From the NCBI GenBank assembly GCA_035651655.1, contig DASRFG010000006.1, positions 101,501 to 165,500 on the forward strand: a stretch of 64,000 bases of DNA, given 5' to 3'. Under the pieces are notes generated by a model. That model was not told where the DNA came from, did not search any database, and worked only from the letters and a program-made list of their open reading frames with translations. Below, piece after piece: positions 45,365 through 54,796 of the stretch; within the stretch, counting starts at the first letter, position 1, and each line of letters opens with the position of its first letter. The position numbers and the translations under genes are program-made. The DNA is from Terriglobales bacterium (GTDB taxonomy: Bacteria; Acidobacteriota; Terriglobia; Terriglobales; Acidobacteriaceae).

Positions 45365-45396
45365 TTGGTTTCCATTCAAATTGGTTTCCATTCAAA
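45365..45396. repeat. Perfect 16-bp tandem duplication
   Basis: The 16-mer TTGGTTTCCATTCAAA occurs twice in direct succession at 45365-45380 and 45381-45396, in the 349-bp gap between the receiver and the ECF sigma gene. It may be an operator duplicated around the divergent promoters or a slippage product. Confidence 0.6.
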
Positions 45397-45522
45397 TCCG
45401 GCGGCAGACTTTTGGCGTTTATCCTGGTGTCAGGGCAAGGCGACGCGCAGGCTGCGAGTATTAAGTGCCGGATCGCTTTCCGGCCTATTGACGGGCAGCA
45501 ATGCCCCGGGCACAATTCTGGT

Positions 45523-46146
45523 GTGAGTGAGCCGATTACGAAGAGGCTCGGGGACATTCTCGATGCGGATAAGTCAAAGACTCGCGTATCCGAGAATGAG
45601 TGGTTACAGCTCGTCCGAGCCGTCGCCGGAGGTGACCAGCGCGCACTGTATTCCCTTTACGAGCAAACGCATCGAATCGTTTTCACGTTGATCGTGCGGA
45701 TAATCATGAATCGAGAAACTGCCGAAGAAGTCACGCTCGATGTCTTCTATGACGTGTGGCGAAGAGCCTCGAGCTATGATCCTGCGAACGGATCGGTGGT
45801 CGGCTGGATCATGAATCAGGCGCGCAGCCGGGCGATTGATCGCCTGCGGTTCGACCAGAGAAAGAAAAGAGTGAACACGTATCCGCACAGTTTGGGGCCG
45901 ACAACGGACATGGTTGATCCTCAGCAGGCTTGTCTGTTTGAGGAGGAGAGCCGCCTGTTGCGGAATGCGCTTGAGACCCTGAATCCAGAAGAACGAAAAA
46001 CGATCGGAACCGCATTTTTCTCTGAATTGACTTATGAACAAACGGCAAGGAAGTTGAATCAACCTCTTGGAACCGTGAAGACGCGAATCCGCTCTGGACT
46101 AGGAAAACTTCGAGAAGCGCTAAAAGGAAAAACGAAGGCCGCATGA
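45523..46146 (+). CDS. ECF-family RNA polymerase sigma factor
   Basis: About 207 residues with sigma region 2 (LYSLYEQTHRIVFTLIVRI, EEVTLDVFYDVWRRASSYDP) and region 4 (LETLNPEERKTIGTAFFSELTYEQTARKLNQPLGTVKTRIRSGL). The likely start is GTG 45523, since the chain upstream has no sigma features; no Shine-Dalgarno is clear. It overlaps the next gene by 4 nt (ATGA), and that product is its likely anti-sigma factor. Such pairs commonly respond to singlet oxygen, peroxide or metals; which is unknown. The promoter probably lies near the 16-bp tandem repeat. Confidence 0.9.
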   Translation: MSEPITKRLGDILDADKSKTRVSENEWLQLVRAVAGGDQRALYSLYEQTHRIVFTLIVRIIMNRETAEEVTLDVFYDVWRRASSYDPANGSVVGWIMNQARSRAIDRLRFDQRKKRVNTYPHSLGPTTDMVDPQQACLFEEESRLLRNALETLNPEERKTIGTAFFSELTYEQTARKLNQPLGTVKTRIRSGLGKLREALKGKTKAA

Positions 46147-46724
46147 ACTCAAGACCGGGCACACACAGTCAAGAGCATCTGGATCTCGTGTTCCTGTTTG
46201 TATTGCAGGCGCTTCCTCCGTCCGAGATGGCTTCAGTTGAAGCTCAAGTCTCGTCGTGCGAGGATTGCCGCCAGGAAATCGAGACACTCCGGCCTATTGT
46301 CCGGTCATTTGTTGGCTGGCCCACCGATGTCTTGCGCCCCGCGGAATCGCTATGGGGTCGGTTGGCGAAGCGAATCGCCAGCGAAGGAGGCTCGCAGCGG
46401 TTCGTACTTCGGTTGGACGAACCGGCTAAACCAGAGTGGGAGGAAGCGGCGCCAGGTATCCACGTCAAGATACTCGCGAGGGACTCGGAAAACGATAGCG
46501 TGAGCATGTTGGTCCGGCTTGATCCGGGAACGGATTATCCAGGACACCGGCATGCGGGCATCGAAGAACTGCATCTTCTTCACGGCATACTGAAGGTCGA
46601 TGAGAGAACACTGTACCCTGGCGATTTCATCCACAGCGAGGCGGGCAGCGTCGATCATCGAGTGTGGAGTGAAACCGGCTGTACCTGCTTTCTGTTCACC
46701 TCGACGGAAGACTCCCTTTTCTGA
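46143..46724 (+). CDS. ChrR-like cupin anti-sigma factor
   Basis: 193 residues. The N-terminal region (about 1-50) resembles the zinc-binding anti-sigma domain: HLDLVFLFVLQALPP followed by QVSSCEDCRQE, where the first position of HxxxCxxC is Gln instead of His. The C-terminal cupin (about 95-185) holds PGHRHAGIEELHLLHG and GDFIHSEAG, the two cupin motifs that bind metal, as in Rhodobacter ChrR that senses singlet oxygen. It likely releases the upstream sigma factor on stress. The missing His could weaken zinc binding. Confidence 0.85.
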   Translation: MNSRPGTHSQEHLDLVFLFVLQALPPSEMASVEAQVSSCEDCRQEIETLRPIVRSFVGWPTDVLRPAESLWGRLAKRIASEGGSQRFVLRLDEPAKPEWEEAAPGIHVKILARDSENDSVSMLVRLDPGTDYPGHRHAGIEELHLLHGILKVDERTLYPGDFIHSEAGSVDHRVWSETGCTCFLFTSTEDSLF

Positions 46725-46934
46725 TTCCGACCTCTAATCCCACTGCGGAGCGACGCAATAAGGGATTCGAAATCTTCAGGTGGACATCTATCGCCTTTCG
46801 TGATCGCATCTGCCAAAGCGGAACGCATTCAGGGCCCTGACTTCGACCTGCTTGATATACTTTCCGCTCCAAAAACAAGCTCGGCCAGACGGTCGTTCGA
46901 GACTAACTGCCGACAAAGCTGGTTACGAAACACT

Positions 46935-47711
46935 ATGGCCTACAGCGGTTTCGATCTTAGCGGCAAAGTGGCGGTGGTGATCGGCGGAACCTCTGGCATA
47001 GGGAGAGCGATCGCCCTCGGACTGGCCCAGGCGGGCGCCGACGTAGTGCCCACCGCCCGCCGCCAGGAGCAGGTCAAGATCGCGGCTGCAGAAATTGAGG
47101 CTTTGGGCCGGCGGTCGTTGTCCATCACCTCGGACGTCACCGATCGCGCTTCCCTCGAGCGTTTACTCGAATCGATTGTTCATGCGTTCGGAAAAGTGGA
47201 CATTCTGGTCAACTCTGCCGGATATAACCAGCGCGCACCGACCCTCGATTTCCCCGAAAAAGATTGGGTCGCTCTGATGGAAACCAATTTGACCGGCACT
47301 CTGCGCGCCTGTCAGATCTTTGGACGGCATATGGTCGAGCGCCGCTCCGGGCGCATCGTCAACATCGCATCGGTGGGATCTTTTCAAGCATTGTACGAAG
47401 TAACGGCCTATTGTGCGAGCAAAGCTGGCGTCGCCTCGCTCACCAAGTCGTTAGCTATCGAGTGGGCACGCCATGGGGTGGCCGTAAACGCTATTGTCCC
47501 CGGATACTTTCGTACGGCACTCAATCAGAAGCTGCTGGATGGAACACCACGCGGCGAGGAAATATTGCAGCGCACGCCGATGGGGCGCTACGGCAAGGTG
47601 GAGGAACTTGTTGGGGCGGCGATTTTTCTTTCGTCGGACGCCGCCAGCTTTGTTACTGGTACCAACCTGGTAGTTGACGGAGGCTTTCTGGCCGCTGGCG
47701 TCACCCGATGA
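46935..47711 (+). CDS. SDR-family NAD(P) oxidoreductase (FabG/gluconate dehydrogenase-like)
   Basis: Classical short-chain dehydrogenase of 258 residues: cofactor loop GGTSGIGRA (TGxxxGxG variant), NSAGYNQ, and catalytic Ser-Tyr-Lys in IASVGSF, YCASKAG. The C-terminal FVTGTNLVVDGGF is typical. Overall it resembles gluconate 5-dehydrogenase or 3-ketoacyl reductases; the substrate is unknown. The start ATG 46935 is chosen since the family begins MAYSGFDLSGKVAVVIGG; the frame continues upstream without such sequence. It converges on the deacetylase gene with 20 nt between the stops. Confidence 0.92.
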   Translation: MAYSGFDLSGKVAVVIGGTSGIGRAIALGLAQAGADVVPTARRQEQVKIAAAEIEALGRRSLSITSDVTDRASLERLLESIVHAFGKVDILVNSAGYNQRAPTLDFPEKDWVALMETNLTGTLRACQIFGRHMVERRSGRIVNIASVGSFQALYEVTAYCASKAGVASLTKSLAIEWARHGVAVNAIVPGYFRTALNQKLLDGTPRGEEILQRTPMGRYGKVEELVGAAIFLSSDAASFVTGTNLVVDGGFLAAGVTR

Positions 47712-47731
47712 TTCTCCGGGTCGTGTGACCC

Positions 47732-48694
47732 CTAGTACCCCCTGATCGTCTTCGCGCGATCGATCACCCATTGCGGAAATACCGGAGCTCCCTGGGGAGG
47801 CTTGCCACGCGTGATCGCCCAATGGTCAAGCCAGCCGGTGCCTTCCTCTCCCACGTAGGTGTCGGGAAGGCTGTACGCCTGGTCGCTCAGCGCATCTTCC
47901 AGCGTAATAAACCGATAGCCTCGCTTGCGCATCACGTCAATTATTTCGCCGAGATGGTCAGCCTCCAGTTGATTGCCGTGCAACAGCAGGATCTGCTTGG
48001 GCTCGTAACCGATCAGCTCTTTGGAAAACTGTTCAGTGTACGCAAATACCGCATCGGTGTAGGTGACGTAGGTTTTCGCGAGTTGCTGCTGCAAGGCAGT
48101 GTCACCGCGCTTCTTGGCATCTTCGTAAACCCCGGCAAACATCCAGTCCCAGGCGTCGACCGTCACCGGCGCGATGCGATAGCCGCGCGCGACCAGGAAG
48201 GCTTCCGCATCCCGGCGGGTTTGCAGATCGCGGCCAGTGTCGAGGTACGGATGACGGAAGTATCGAAGCTTCATATTGTGCTTGGCGAGCAGCAGCCGGG
48301 TGACTGACTCGCCCTGCACTATCTCGTCCTCCCACGCCTTTAGACCCACTTTGTTGAGAGATGCGTGACTGAACGTGTGGTTGCCGAGTTCCAAACCTGA
48401 GTCCACCCACATCGCAAGCGCGTTGATTCTTTGGTCGACCTCGCCCCAGTGGTACAGCTTCTTTTCGTTGACGAACCCCACGGCTGGGACCTTCTGGTCG
48501 CGAAGAGTAGCTACGATTTTCGAGGTCAGATCGGTAATGGTCGCCGCAGACATGGAATCGGCGGCGCCTGCGGGCAGGTCGTCAACCGTGATGCAAACTT
48601 GGCGATCCGCATGAGCTGTATTCTGTGAGTTCAGCCAGCCTGCAGAGATTAATAACATCGAGATGATTCCCGTCAATACTCGCGAGATTTTCAT
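47732..48694 (-). CDS. Secreted polysaccharide deacetylase family protein
   Basis: 320 residues with a signal peptide (VLTGIISMLLISAGWLNSQ). NodB-homology motifs: TVDDLPAG (catalytic and metal Asp), GNHTFSH (two metal His) and the downstream YFRHPYLDTG and ILLLHGNQ segments. It probably removes N- or O-acetyl groups from peptidoglycan or exopolysaccharide outside the cytoplasm. It converges on the SDR gene. Confidence 0.9.
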   Translation of the reverse strand: MKISRVLTGIISMLLISAGWLNSQNTAHADRQVCITVDDLPAGAADSMSAATITDLTSKIVATLRDQKVPAVGFVNEKKLYHWGEVDQRINALAMWVDSGLELGNHTFSHASLNKVGLKAWEDEIVQGESVTRLLLAKHNMKLRYFRHPYLDTGRDLQTRRDAEAFLVARGYRIAPVTVDAWDWMFAGVYEDAKKRGDTALQQQLAKTYVTYTDAVFAYTEQFSKELIGYEPKQILLLHGNQLEADHLGEIIDVMRKRGYRFITLEDALSDQAYSLPDTYVGEEGTGWLDHWAITRGKPPQGAPVFPQWVIDRAKTIRGY

Positions 48695-48827
48695 AAACTG
48701 CTCCCGTGAAAACGCGGATTATCGCACAAACCAGTAAAGTGCTAATTTCTTGCCTGCCGGTTTAAAAGTAAGAACCAGCAATCCCGAGCCGAAGATGATG
48801 CATCCATGCTTGCTATCCTGAATTAGC

Positions 48828-49565
48828 GTGAGATGCCGCATACCAAGTCGCCTGGCTGTGGTCGTGGCCTTTGCAACTCTTTTCAGTGCTAACCTGGGCG
48901 CGCAGACCGGTGTTTCCTCCGAGGGTTGTGTGAGGGGAACCGGACAGCAGGTGCACCATGACGCGGCTTGGGCCTGGAACGGTATCGTGAACGCGCCGCG
49001 CAACGCGATTCGGCCCAAAAACCTTAAGTGGGAACTGCCAATTGCAGCGGCGAGCGCCGTGTTAATCGAAGCCGCAGATTCACCCGCCAGCCGGGAGATT
49101 CAGAGCACCTCGACAGCGCGCCGCTGGGATACTGCCTCGACAGTCGGTTTGGATCTGGAATTGGGTACTGCGGCGTTGATGTATGGGGTCGGGTGTCTTT
49201 CCCATCGCACCACATTGCGCTCGACCGGTTTGATTGCGCTCGAAGCAGCGGGAGCCGCCTCGCTCTTGGACACGCTGGTCAAAGCGGGAACCAATCGCCA
49301 GCGGCCAGACCAGGCAAACAGTGCGGGCGAGTTTTGGGAGAAGGGGAAATCCTTTCCCTCCGGACACGCAGCCGGTACTTTTGCAATTGCGACCGTGATC
49401 GCCCACCAATATCCGCAGAAGCGTTGGCTTAAGTGGAGCATGTATGCGCTCGCGGCAGGAGTAAGCATGGCACGCTTCCCCGCGAAGAAGCATTTCTTAT
49501 CGGACATCCTGATTGGCGGAACACTCGGCTACGTCACTGGAAGTTACTTTACCTCTCCGCACTAG
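48828..49565 (+). CDS. PAP2-family phosphatase
   Basis: 245 residues with an N-terminal signal segment (RLAVVVAFATLFSANLGA). The three acid phosphatase motifs are present: KAGTNRQRP, FPSGHAAGTF and RFPAKKHFLSD (R-x5-H-x3-D). Relatives dephosphorylate undecaprenyl pyrophosphate or lipid phosphates, typically at the periplasmic face. The start is a GTG at 48828 without a clear Shine-Dalgarno. Only two or three hydrophobic stretches surround the motifs. It is transcribed alone between the deacetylase and hemE. Confidence 0.88.
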   Translation: MRCRIPSRLAVVVAFATLFSANLGAQTGVSSEGCVRGTGQQVHHDAAWAWNGIVNAPRNAIRPKNLKWELPIAAASAVLIEAADSPASREIQSTSTARRWDTASTVGLDLELGTAALMYGVGCLSHRTTLRSTGLIALEAAGAASLLDTLVKAGTNRQRPDQANSAGEFWEKGKSFPSGHAAGTFAIATVIAHQYPQKRWLKWSMYALAAGVSMARFPAKKHFLSDILIGGTLGYVTGSYFTSPH

Positions 49566-49725
49566 GCGGGTCTGCCAGAGTTCCCACGACCCTGAAGCGC
49601 TTCAGCCGTGGCTATGCGAATTTTGGCGGTTGCATTCCTGCACCACCGGGATGTTCTAGACGACTGCACAACCCGGCGGGACGTCACATCCAGCCCATGC
49701 ACAAAAAATGCTACATTGAATAGCA

Positions 49726-50772
49726 ATGTCGGCGCCGAACTCCGCATTTGTGAAAGCCTGTCACGCGCGGCCTGTAGCCGCAACTCCGGTGTGGTTTATG
49801 CGGCAGGCGGGCCGCTACATGCCGCAATATCGCGCCATTCGCGAGCGCCATTCGATTCTCGAAATCTGCAAAAACCCCGAACTCGCTGCCGAAGTAACCA
49901 TTACCGCGGCTGAATGGCTGGGCGTAGATGCAGCCATCATCTTTGCTGATCTGTTGCTGCCGTTGGAAGTAATGGGTATGCCGTTTCGTTTTGCAGCTGG
50001 TGAGGGGCCGGTGATAGAAAATCCGCTGCGTGGCATGGCGGAGATCCAGCGCTTGCGAACTGACCGCGTGGCAGAGTTGGGATATGTGTCTGAAGCCATA
50101 GGTCTGGTGGCCGGACATTTCGGCGAGAGATTGCCGGTGATCGGTTTCTGCGGCGCCCCTTTCACTCTGGCCAGCTACATGATTGAGGGTGGCGGGTCAC
50201 GAAACTATCTTGAAACCAAGAAGCTCATGTTCCGCGAGCCACAAGCCTGGAACGAGCTCGCGGGCAAATTAGTGGCCGTGCTCAGCGAATATGCCAGTCA
50301 ACAAGTTCGTGCCGGTGCCGATGCAATCCAAGTTTTTGATAGCTGGGTGGGATGCCTGGGGGTTGAGGACTATCAACGATACGTGTTCCCGCACAGCAAA
50401 AAGTTGATTCAAGCACTCAACCAGAATGGCGTGCCGGTAATTTACTTTGGGACGGACACTGCAACTCTACTGCCCTCGATGAAACAAACCGGCGCAGAGG
50501 TAATCGGGGTTGACTGGCGCATTCCGCTCGACGATGCGTGGCGCAGCATCCGCTTTGAAGGTTCCGTACAAGGAAATCTGGATCCAGTGGCATTGTTTGC
50601 TCCCTGGAAAGAATTGCGGGCCCGCGCCGAAGATGTGCTCCGACGCGCAGATGGACGCCCCGGACACATCTTCAATCTAGGTCACGGGATTTTGCCGGAG
50701 ACCCCAGTTGAAAATGTTCGCAATCTGGTGACATTTGTACACGAGTACACAGTAAAGGCAGCCGCTGTCTGA
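49726..50772 (+). CDS. hemE: Uroporphyrinogen decarboxylase
   Basis: Converts uroporphyrinogen III to coproporphyrinogen III. The 348 residues contain the signature WFMRQAGRYMPQYR (substrate Arg), then VDAAIIFADLLLP with the catalytic Asp and GFCGAPFTLASYMIEGGGS. ATG 49726 has a weak upstream site. It is the first gene of hemE-hemH-hemY on the plus strand; 14 nt separate it from hemH. Confidence 0.97.
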   Translation: MSAPNSAFVKACHARPVAATPVWFMRQAGRYMPQYRAIRERHSILEICKNPELAAEVTITAAEWLGVDAAIIFADLLLPLEVMGMPFRFAAGEGPVIENPLRGMAEIQRLRTDRVAELGYVSEAIGLVAGHFGERLPVIGFCGAPFTLASYMIEGGGSRNYLETKKLMFREPQAWNELAGKLVAVLSEYASQQVRAGADAIQVFDSWVGCLGVEDYQRYVFPHSKKLIQALNQNGVPVIYFGTDTATLLPSMKQTGAEVIGVDWRIPLDDAWRSIRFEGSVQGNLDPVALFAPWKELRARAEDVLRRADGRPGHIFNLGHGILPETPVENVRNLVTFVHEYTVKAAAV

Positions 50773-50786
50773 GGGACATCCTGGCG

Positions 50787-51761
50787 ATGGGAAATGCCGT
50801 CAATTCTAAAACCGCCGTCCTACTGCTGGCGCACGGCAGCCCCGAGAGAGTGGACGACGTCCCGGAATTTCTTACCAACGTAACCGGCGGCAGAATCCTC
50901 CCACAAAACGTAGTGGACGAAGTTAAGCGCCGATATGCCCTGATCGGCCGCTCGCCTCTAGATGAGTACACTCAAGCCCAGGCGGAGGCCCTCCGCCGAA
51001 AACTGAAGGCGCCCGTTTACTGGGCCATGCGGAATTGGCGGCCCTACATCGCGGATGTTGCACACACCATGGTTGCCGATGGGGTGCAACGAGCCGTGAT
51101 AATTTGTCTCGCGCCGCAGAACTCCCGCACTAGCGTTGGTCTGTATCGCAGGGCCTTGCTCGGGGCTCAGCGCGAAAAGGGAAGCGCCAGCCCGGTCCCA
51201 TTCGAAGTTGACTTTGTCGAATCGTGGCACGATCACCCCCTTTTGGTGCAAGCCTTCGCGGAGAAACTACGAGCGGGATGGGAACACGCTTGCAGCGAAC
51301 TTGGCGCGAAACTGCCGGTGATCTTCACCGCCCACAGTGTTCCCGCACGAACTATCCAGGAAGGTGACCCGTACGAGCACCAGGCGCGCGAAACCGCCGC
51401 ATTGGTGGCAATGTCCGTGCCCGCCCTTGGCAGAGACGGCTGGAGCTTCGCGTTCCAAAGTCAAGGGACCTCAGGCGGGCCCTGGTTGGGGCCCACCGTG
51501 GAAGAAACCATTCGGCAGCTCAGCCAACAAAAACATCGTGGTGTGTTTATTCAGCCCGTAGGGTTTCTTTGCGATCACGTGGAAGTCTTGTACGACATTG
51601 ATATTGCATTCCGCCAATTTGCGGCGGAGCAGGGAATGCGCCTCTGGCGCGCCGAGTCCTTGAACGATTCGCCGGGGTTGACCTCTGCCCTGGCGGATTT
51701 GGCGCGATCACGAACGACTTTTCACGCGGAAGGTGCGCCGCTGGCGCAGACGAAGCCATAA
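50787..51761 (+). CDS. hemH: Ferrochelatase (protoporphyrin/coproporphyrin type)
   Basis: Inserts Fe(II) into the porphyrin. 324 residues: metal-binding His in FTAHSVPART, and FLCDHVEVLYDIDIAF supplies the catalytic Glu. The C-terminus has no iron-sulfur cysteines. It lies between hemE and the oxidase hemY with short gaps. Because coproporphyrin-pathway ferrochelatases share these motifs, whether it uses protoporphyrin or coproporphyrin is open. Confidence 0.95.
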   Translation: MGNAVNSKTAVLLLAHGSPERVDDVPEFLTNVTGGRILPQNVVDEVKRRYALIGRSPLDEYTQAQAEALRRKLKAPVYWAMRNWRPYIADVAHTMVADGVQRAVIICLAPQNSRTSVGLYRRALLGAQREKGSASPVPFEVDFVESWHDHPLLVQAFAEKLRAGWEHACSELGAKLPVIFTAHSVPARTIQEGDPYEHQARETAALVAMSVPALGRDGWSFAFQSQGTSGGPWLGPTVEETIRQLSQQKHRGVFIQPVGFLCDHVEVLYDIDIAFRQFAAEQGMRLWRAESLNDSPGLTSALADLARSRTTFHAEGAPLAQTKP

Positions 51762-51770
51762 GAACTTCTG

Positions 51771-53219
51771 ATGCGACGCATAGCCATCGTCGGCGGCGGA
51801 ATATCCGGCCTCAGCGCCGCGTTTTTATTGGAAAAAAGACGGCGACAGGGTGCCGCGATCGAATACCTGCTGTTCGAGTCTTCCTCGCGGCTAGGTGGAA
51901 CGGTGCAAACCGAAAACGTGGACGGCTGCCTGGTCGAGGCCGGCCCGGATTCGTTTCTCAGCGAAAAGCCTTGGGCCGCAGAACTGTGCCGTGAGCTCGG
52001 CCTGGGCGACCAGCTAATCGGATCGAATGACGCTCAGCGCAAAACCTATATTCTTGTAAATCAGCGGCTGGTCTCGATTCCTGAGGGCCTGATGTTCATG
52101 GTGCCTACCAGGCTTCTTCCGATTCTTTGGTCACCGCTATTTTCGTTTTCTGCAAAGCGGCGCATTGTGCAGGAGTGGTTTCATCCTCCCAGGCCAGCCG
52201 TAGCTGATGAGAGTGCGGCTACTTTCGTGGAGCGCCATTATGGCCAGGAGATGGTCGAGCGGCTTGCTGATCCGCTGCTTGCGGGGGTGTACGGTGGTGA
52301 AGCCGCCAATCTGAGCCTCCGCGCAGTCCTGCCCCGGTTTGCGGAGGCAGAAAACAAATTTGGTAGCCTCGGGCGCGCTATGTTGGCATCGCGCAAAAAG
52401 GGACGCGCTGCAGGTGCCGCGACAAGTGGCGCAGGCGCTCCATCTTTATTTACATCTCTAAAAAATGGGATGCAGCAGATCGTGGATGCACTTGTTGCGA
52501 ATCTGCCGGCAGAGACGTTGCAAACGAATACTCCGGTTCGAGAGCTGCGCCAAGTTGAGGGTGTATGGCAGCTAATCTCGGACAGCCAGGCTCCGCAACG
52601 CTTCCACAGCGTGATCGTCGCGACGCCAGCGCCAGTTGCCGGTCGGCTGCTCGAATCGACCGACGCTCGTTTGGCTGCGGAGCTGAAACAAATCGCATAC
52701 AGTTCTTCGGTTACGGTCACGTTAGGGTATGCGAAGAATGCGCTCCAGTTGCCACCCGGCTTCGGTTTGCTTGTGCCACGCACCGAGGGTAAACGGATGC
52801 TGGCCTGTACTTTTGTTCATAATAAATTCCACCATCGGGCGCCTGACGACCGCGCTCTCTTACGTGTTTTCCTGGGTGGCTCGCGAGACGAGGGCATCCT
52901 TGCGCAGAGTGAGCAGGAAATCCTGGCCATTGTTCGCCGTGAGCTACTGGAAATCATCGGGATAAAATCGGAGCCGCTTTTCGCACGAGTCTACAAGTGG
53001 AAGGCCGCCATGGCGCAATACGCAGTTGGGCATCTGGAGCGGCTGCAGCGCATCGAAAAACTGCGCCAGGGATTGCCGGGGCTGTACCTGGTCGGTAACG
53101 GTTATCGTGGCATCGGCGTGCCCGACTGTATTCGTTCTGGAAAGGAAGCCGCTGATCAGGTGATCGGCGCAGTCACCACGGTAGCCACCGCCAGCCCGAG
53201 TCACCTGGTCCAGCAATAG
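51771..53219 (+). CDS. hemY: FAD-dependent proto-/coproporphyrinogen oxidase
   Basis: 482 residues of the HemY/HemG type amine-oxidase flavoprotein. The FAD-binding loop VGGGISGLSAAFLLE (6-20) opens the chain; ESSSRLGGTVQTENVDGCLVEAGPDSFLSEKPWA and the C-terminal YLVGNGYRGIGVPDCIRSGKEAA, with the last FAD contacts, complete it. It oxidises protoporphyrinogen IX or coproporphyrinogen III with O2. It follows hemH by 9 nt and converges on the aminotransferase with a 12-nt gap. The order hemE-hemH-hemY is that of the coproporphyrin-dependent pathway. Confidence 0.93.
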   Translation: MRRIAIVGGGISGLSAAFLLEKRRRQGAAIEYLLFESSSRLGGTVQTENVDGCLVEAGPDSFLSEKPWAAELCRELGLGDQLIGSNDAQRKTYILVNQRLVSIPEGLMFMVPTRLLPILWSPLFSFSAKRRIVQEWFHPPRPAVADESAATFVERHYGQEMVERLADPLLAGVYGGEAANLSLRAVLPRFAEAENKFGSLGRAMLASRKKGRAAGAATSGAGAPSLFTSLKNGMQQIVDALVANLPAETLQTNTPVRELRQVEGVWQLISDSQAPQRFHSVIVATPAPVAGRLLESTDARLAAELKQIAYSSSVTVTLGYAKNALQLPPGFGLLVPRTEGKRMLACTFVHNKFHHRAPDDRALLRVFLGGSRDEGILAQSEQEILAIVRRELLEIIGIKSEPLFARVYKWKAAMAQYAVGHLERLQRIEKLRQGLPGLYLVGNGYRGIGVPDCIRSGKEAADQVIGAVTTVATASPSHLVQQ

Positions 53220-53231
53220 ACCGGAACTAAA

Positions 53232-54596
53232 CTAAACGACCTCGGCCGTCACTTCATCAATCGCGGCTTTCAACTCCCCTCCTGCCCAGGCGATCTGCTC
53301 TTCTGTGATCACCGCCGGTGGCGCGATGAGCAGGTGGTCGCCCGAGTATCCATCTACACAGCCCTGCATGGGATAAACCAGCAGGCCGCGATTGGCGGCG
53401 GCTTGACCCACGCGGCCGGCGAAGTTCACTTCCGCGGCAAACGGCTGCTTACTGCTGCGATCGGCAACAAATTCCACACCCCAGAGCAGGCCAATGCCAC
53501 GAACATCACCAACCGCGCGACAGGAGCTAAGCTCCTGGAGTGCAGTTTTTACAGTCGAGCCGATGCTCTTTCGGCTGGATGAAGACGCGGCATCAACCAG
53601 CCGCGAGCTTTGAATCCGTCTCAAAACCGCGCGACCTACCGCCAACGCGACGGGGTGCGCATTGTAGGTGAAACCATGGGTGAAGCTGCCCGAACCATTT
53701 GCAATAGCGTCCACTACTTTGCGGCTGGCAATCACCGCGCCCAGGGGCGCATAGCCGCTGGAGAGCCCCTTGGCGGTGACTAGAATGTCCGGCGCGACGC
53801 CCCAATGCTGCACGGCAAAGTTTCGGCCAGTACGCCCCATGCCGGTCATGACCTCGTCAGCGATCAGCAGAACGCCACGGCGGAAGCAGGTTTCGGCAAC
53901 ACGCTGCAAATATCCGTCCGGCGGGACAGCAGCGCCCAAGGTAGCCCCGCTCACCGGTTCGACGATGAAGGCCGCTGCGTGGGCGTTGGTCGCGAGCGCG
54001 TGTTCCACCTCATCGGCATAGGCGCGCGCGCAGCTCTTGCATTCATATTGGCAACGGTAGCAATAAGGAGTGCCAACATGCTCGAACTCGCGGACCATGG
54101 GTAAGTAAATCTCGCGCCGACGCGCGTTCCCAGAGACGGCCAGTGCTCCTAGAGTTGATCCATGGTAGCTTTGCCGACGGCTGAGCACCTCAAACCGTTC
54201 TTTCTGACCAATTTCTACTTGATACTGCCGGGCGAGTTTGAGTGCGCTCTCAATTGCTTCCGATCCGCCGCTCGTGAAGTAAACTGCGCCTGCGCGGAAA
54301 TTTTCGCCGGCGAACTCCAGCAGTTCGCGCGCATATTCCTCGGCGATGGGCGTGGTGAACTGGCTGGTGTGCGCGAATTCCAACGCCCGTGCCTGTTCCA
54401 CCATGGCATCGGAAATTTCGCGCACGCCATGTCCGATGAAGTTCACTGCGGCCGAGCCGGAGAAATCCAGATACTGCTTGCCTTCTGCGTCCCACAGGAG
54501 CGCGCCTTCGCCACGAATTGCTGCCGGAAAAGTCTTGCTAAAAGAACGGCGAAATACCGCCGACTGGCGCGACCCTTCAGAAGGCGCTGAGCCCAA
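53232..54596 (-). CDS. Class III PLP aminotransferase
   Basis: 454 residues. FTSGGSEAIESALKLARQY, LIADEVMTGMGRTG (PLP Asp), the Schiff-base Lys in TAKGLSSGYAPLGA, and FTHGFTYNAHPVALAVG identify a class III aminotransferase of the BioA/omega-transaminase group. The cysteine loop PYCYRCQYECKSC resembles the insertion in the enzyme at 11840. Substrate unknown. It is transcribed alone, opposite murJ and hemY. Confidence 0.9.
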   Translation of the reverse strand: MGSAPSEGSRQSAVFRRSFSKTFPAAIRGEGALLWDAEGKQYLDFSGSAAVNFIGHGVREISDAMVEQARALEFAHTSQFTTPIAEEYARELLEFAGENFRAGAVYFTSGGSEAIESALKLARQYQVEIGQKERFEVLSRRQSYHGSTLGALAVSGNARRREIYLPMVREFEHVGTPYCYRCQYECKSCARAYADEVEHALATNAHAAAFIVEPVSGATLGAAVPPDGYLQRVAETCFRRGVLLIADEVMTGMGRTGRNFAVQHWGVAPDILVTAKGLSSGYAPLGAVIASRKVVDAIANGSGSFTHGFTYNAHPVALAVGRAVLRRIQSSRLVDAASSSSRKSIGSTVKTALQELSSCRAVGDVRGIGLLWGVEFVADRSSKQPFAAEVNFAGRVGQAAANRGLLVYPMQGCVDGYSGDHLLIAPPAVITEEQIAWAGGELKAAIDEVTAEVV

Positions 54597-54796
54597 GGGA
54601 GCCTCGAGTATTGGGATAAGGGACGCGAAGATTATAGCCTGCGCCCAATGACTATCGTGGTCGCAGCCGGCAGCAGTGTCAGAAACCGGAAAAACGCAAA
54701 GGTCGCCGCTGACACTATCTTCTGAGATGCGGGAACCAAGATTCGCATTTCGCGGCCCATAGAACGGGTCACACTCCGTGTAGAATCGGCGAATTG

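Noticed and set aside
45019..45522. N-terminal extension of the ECF sigma factor
   Set aside because: The Ser-rich upstream frame is antisense to the receiver gene and contains no sigma features.
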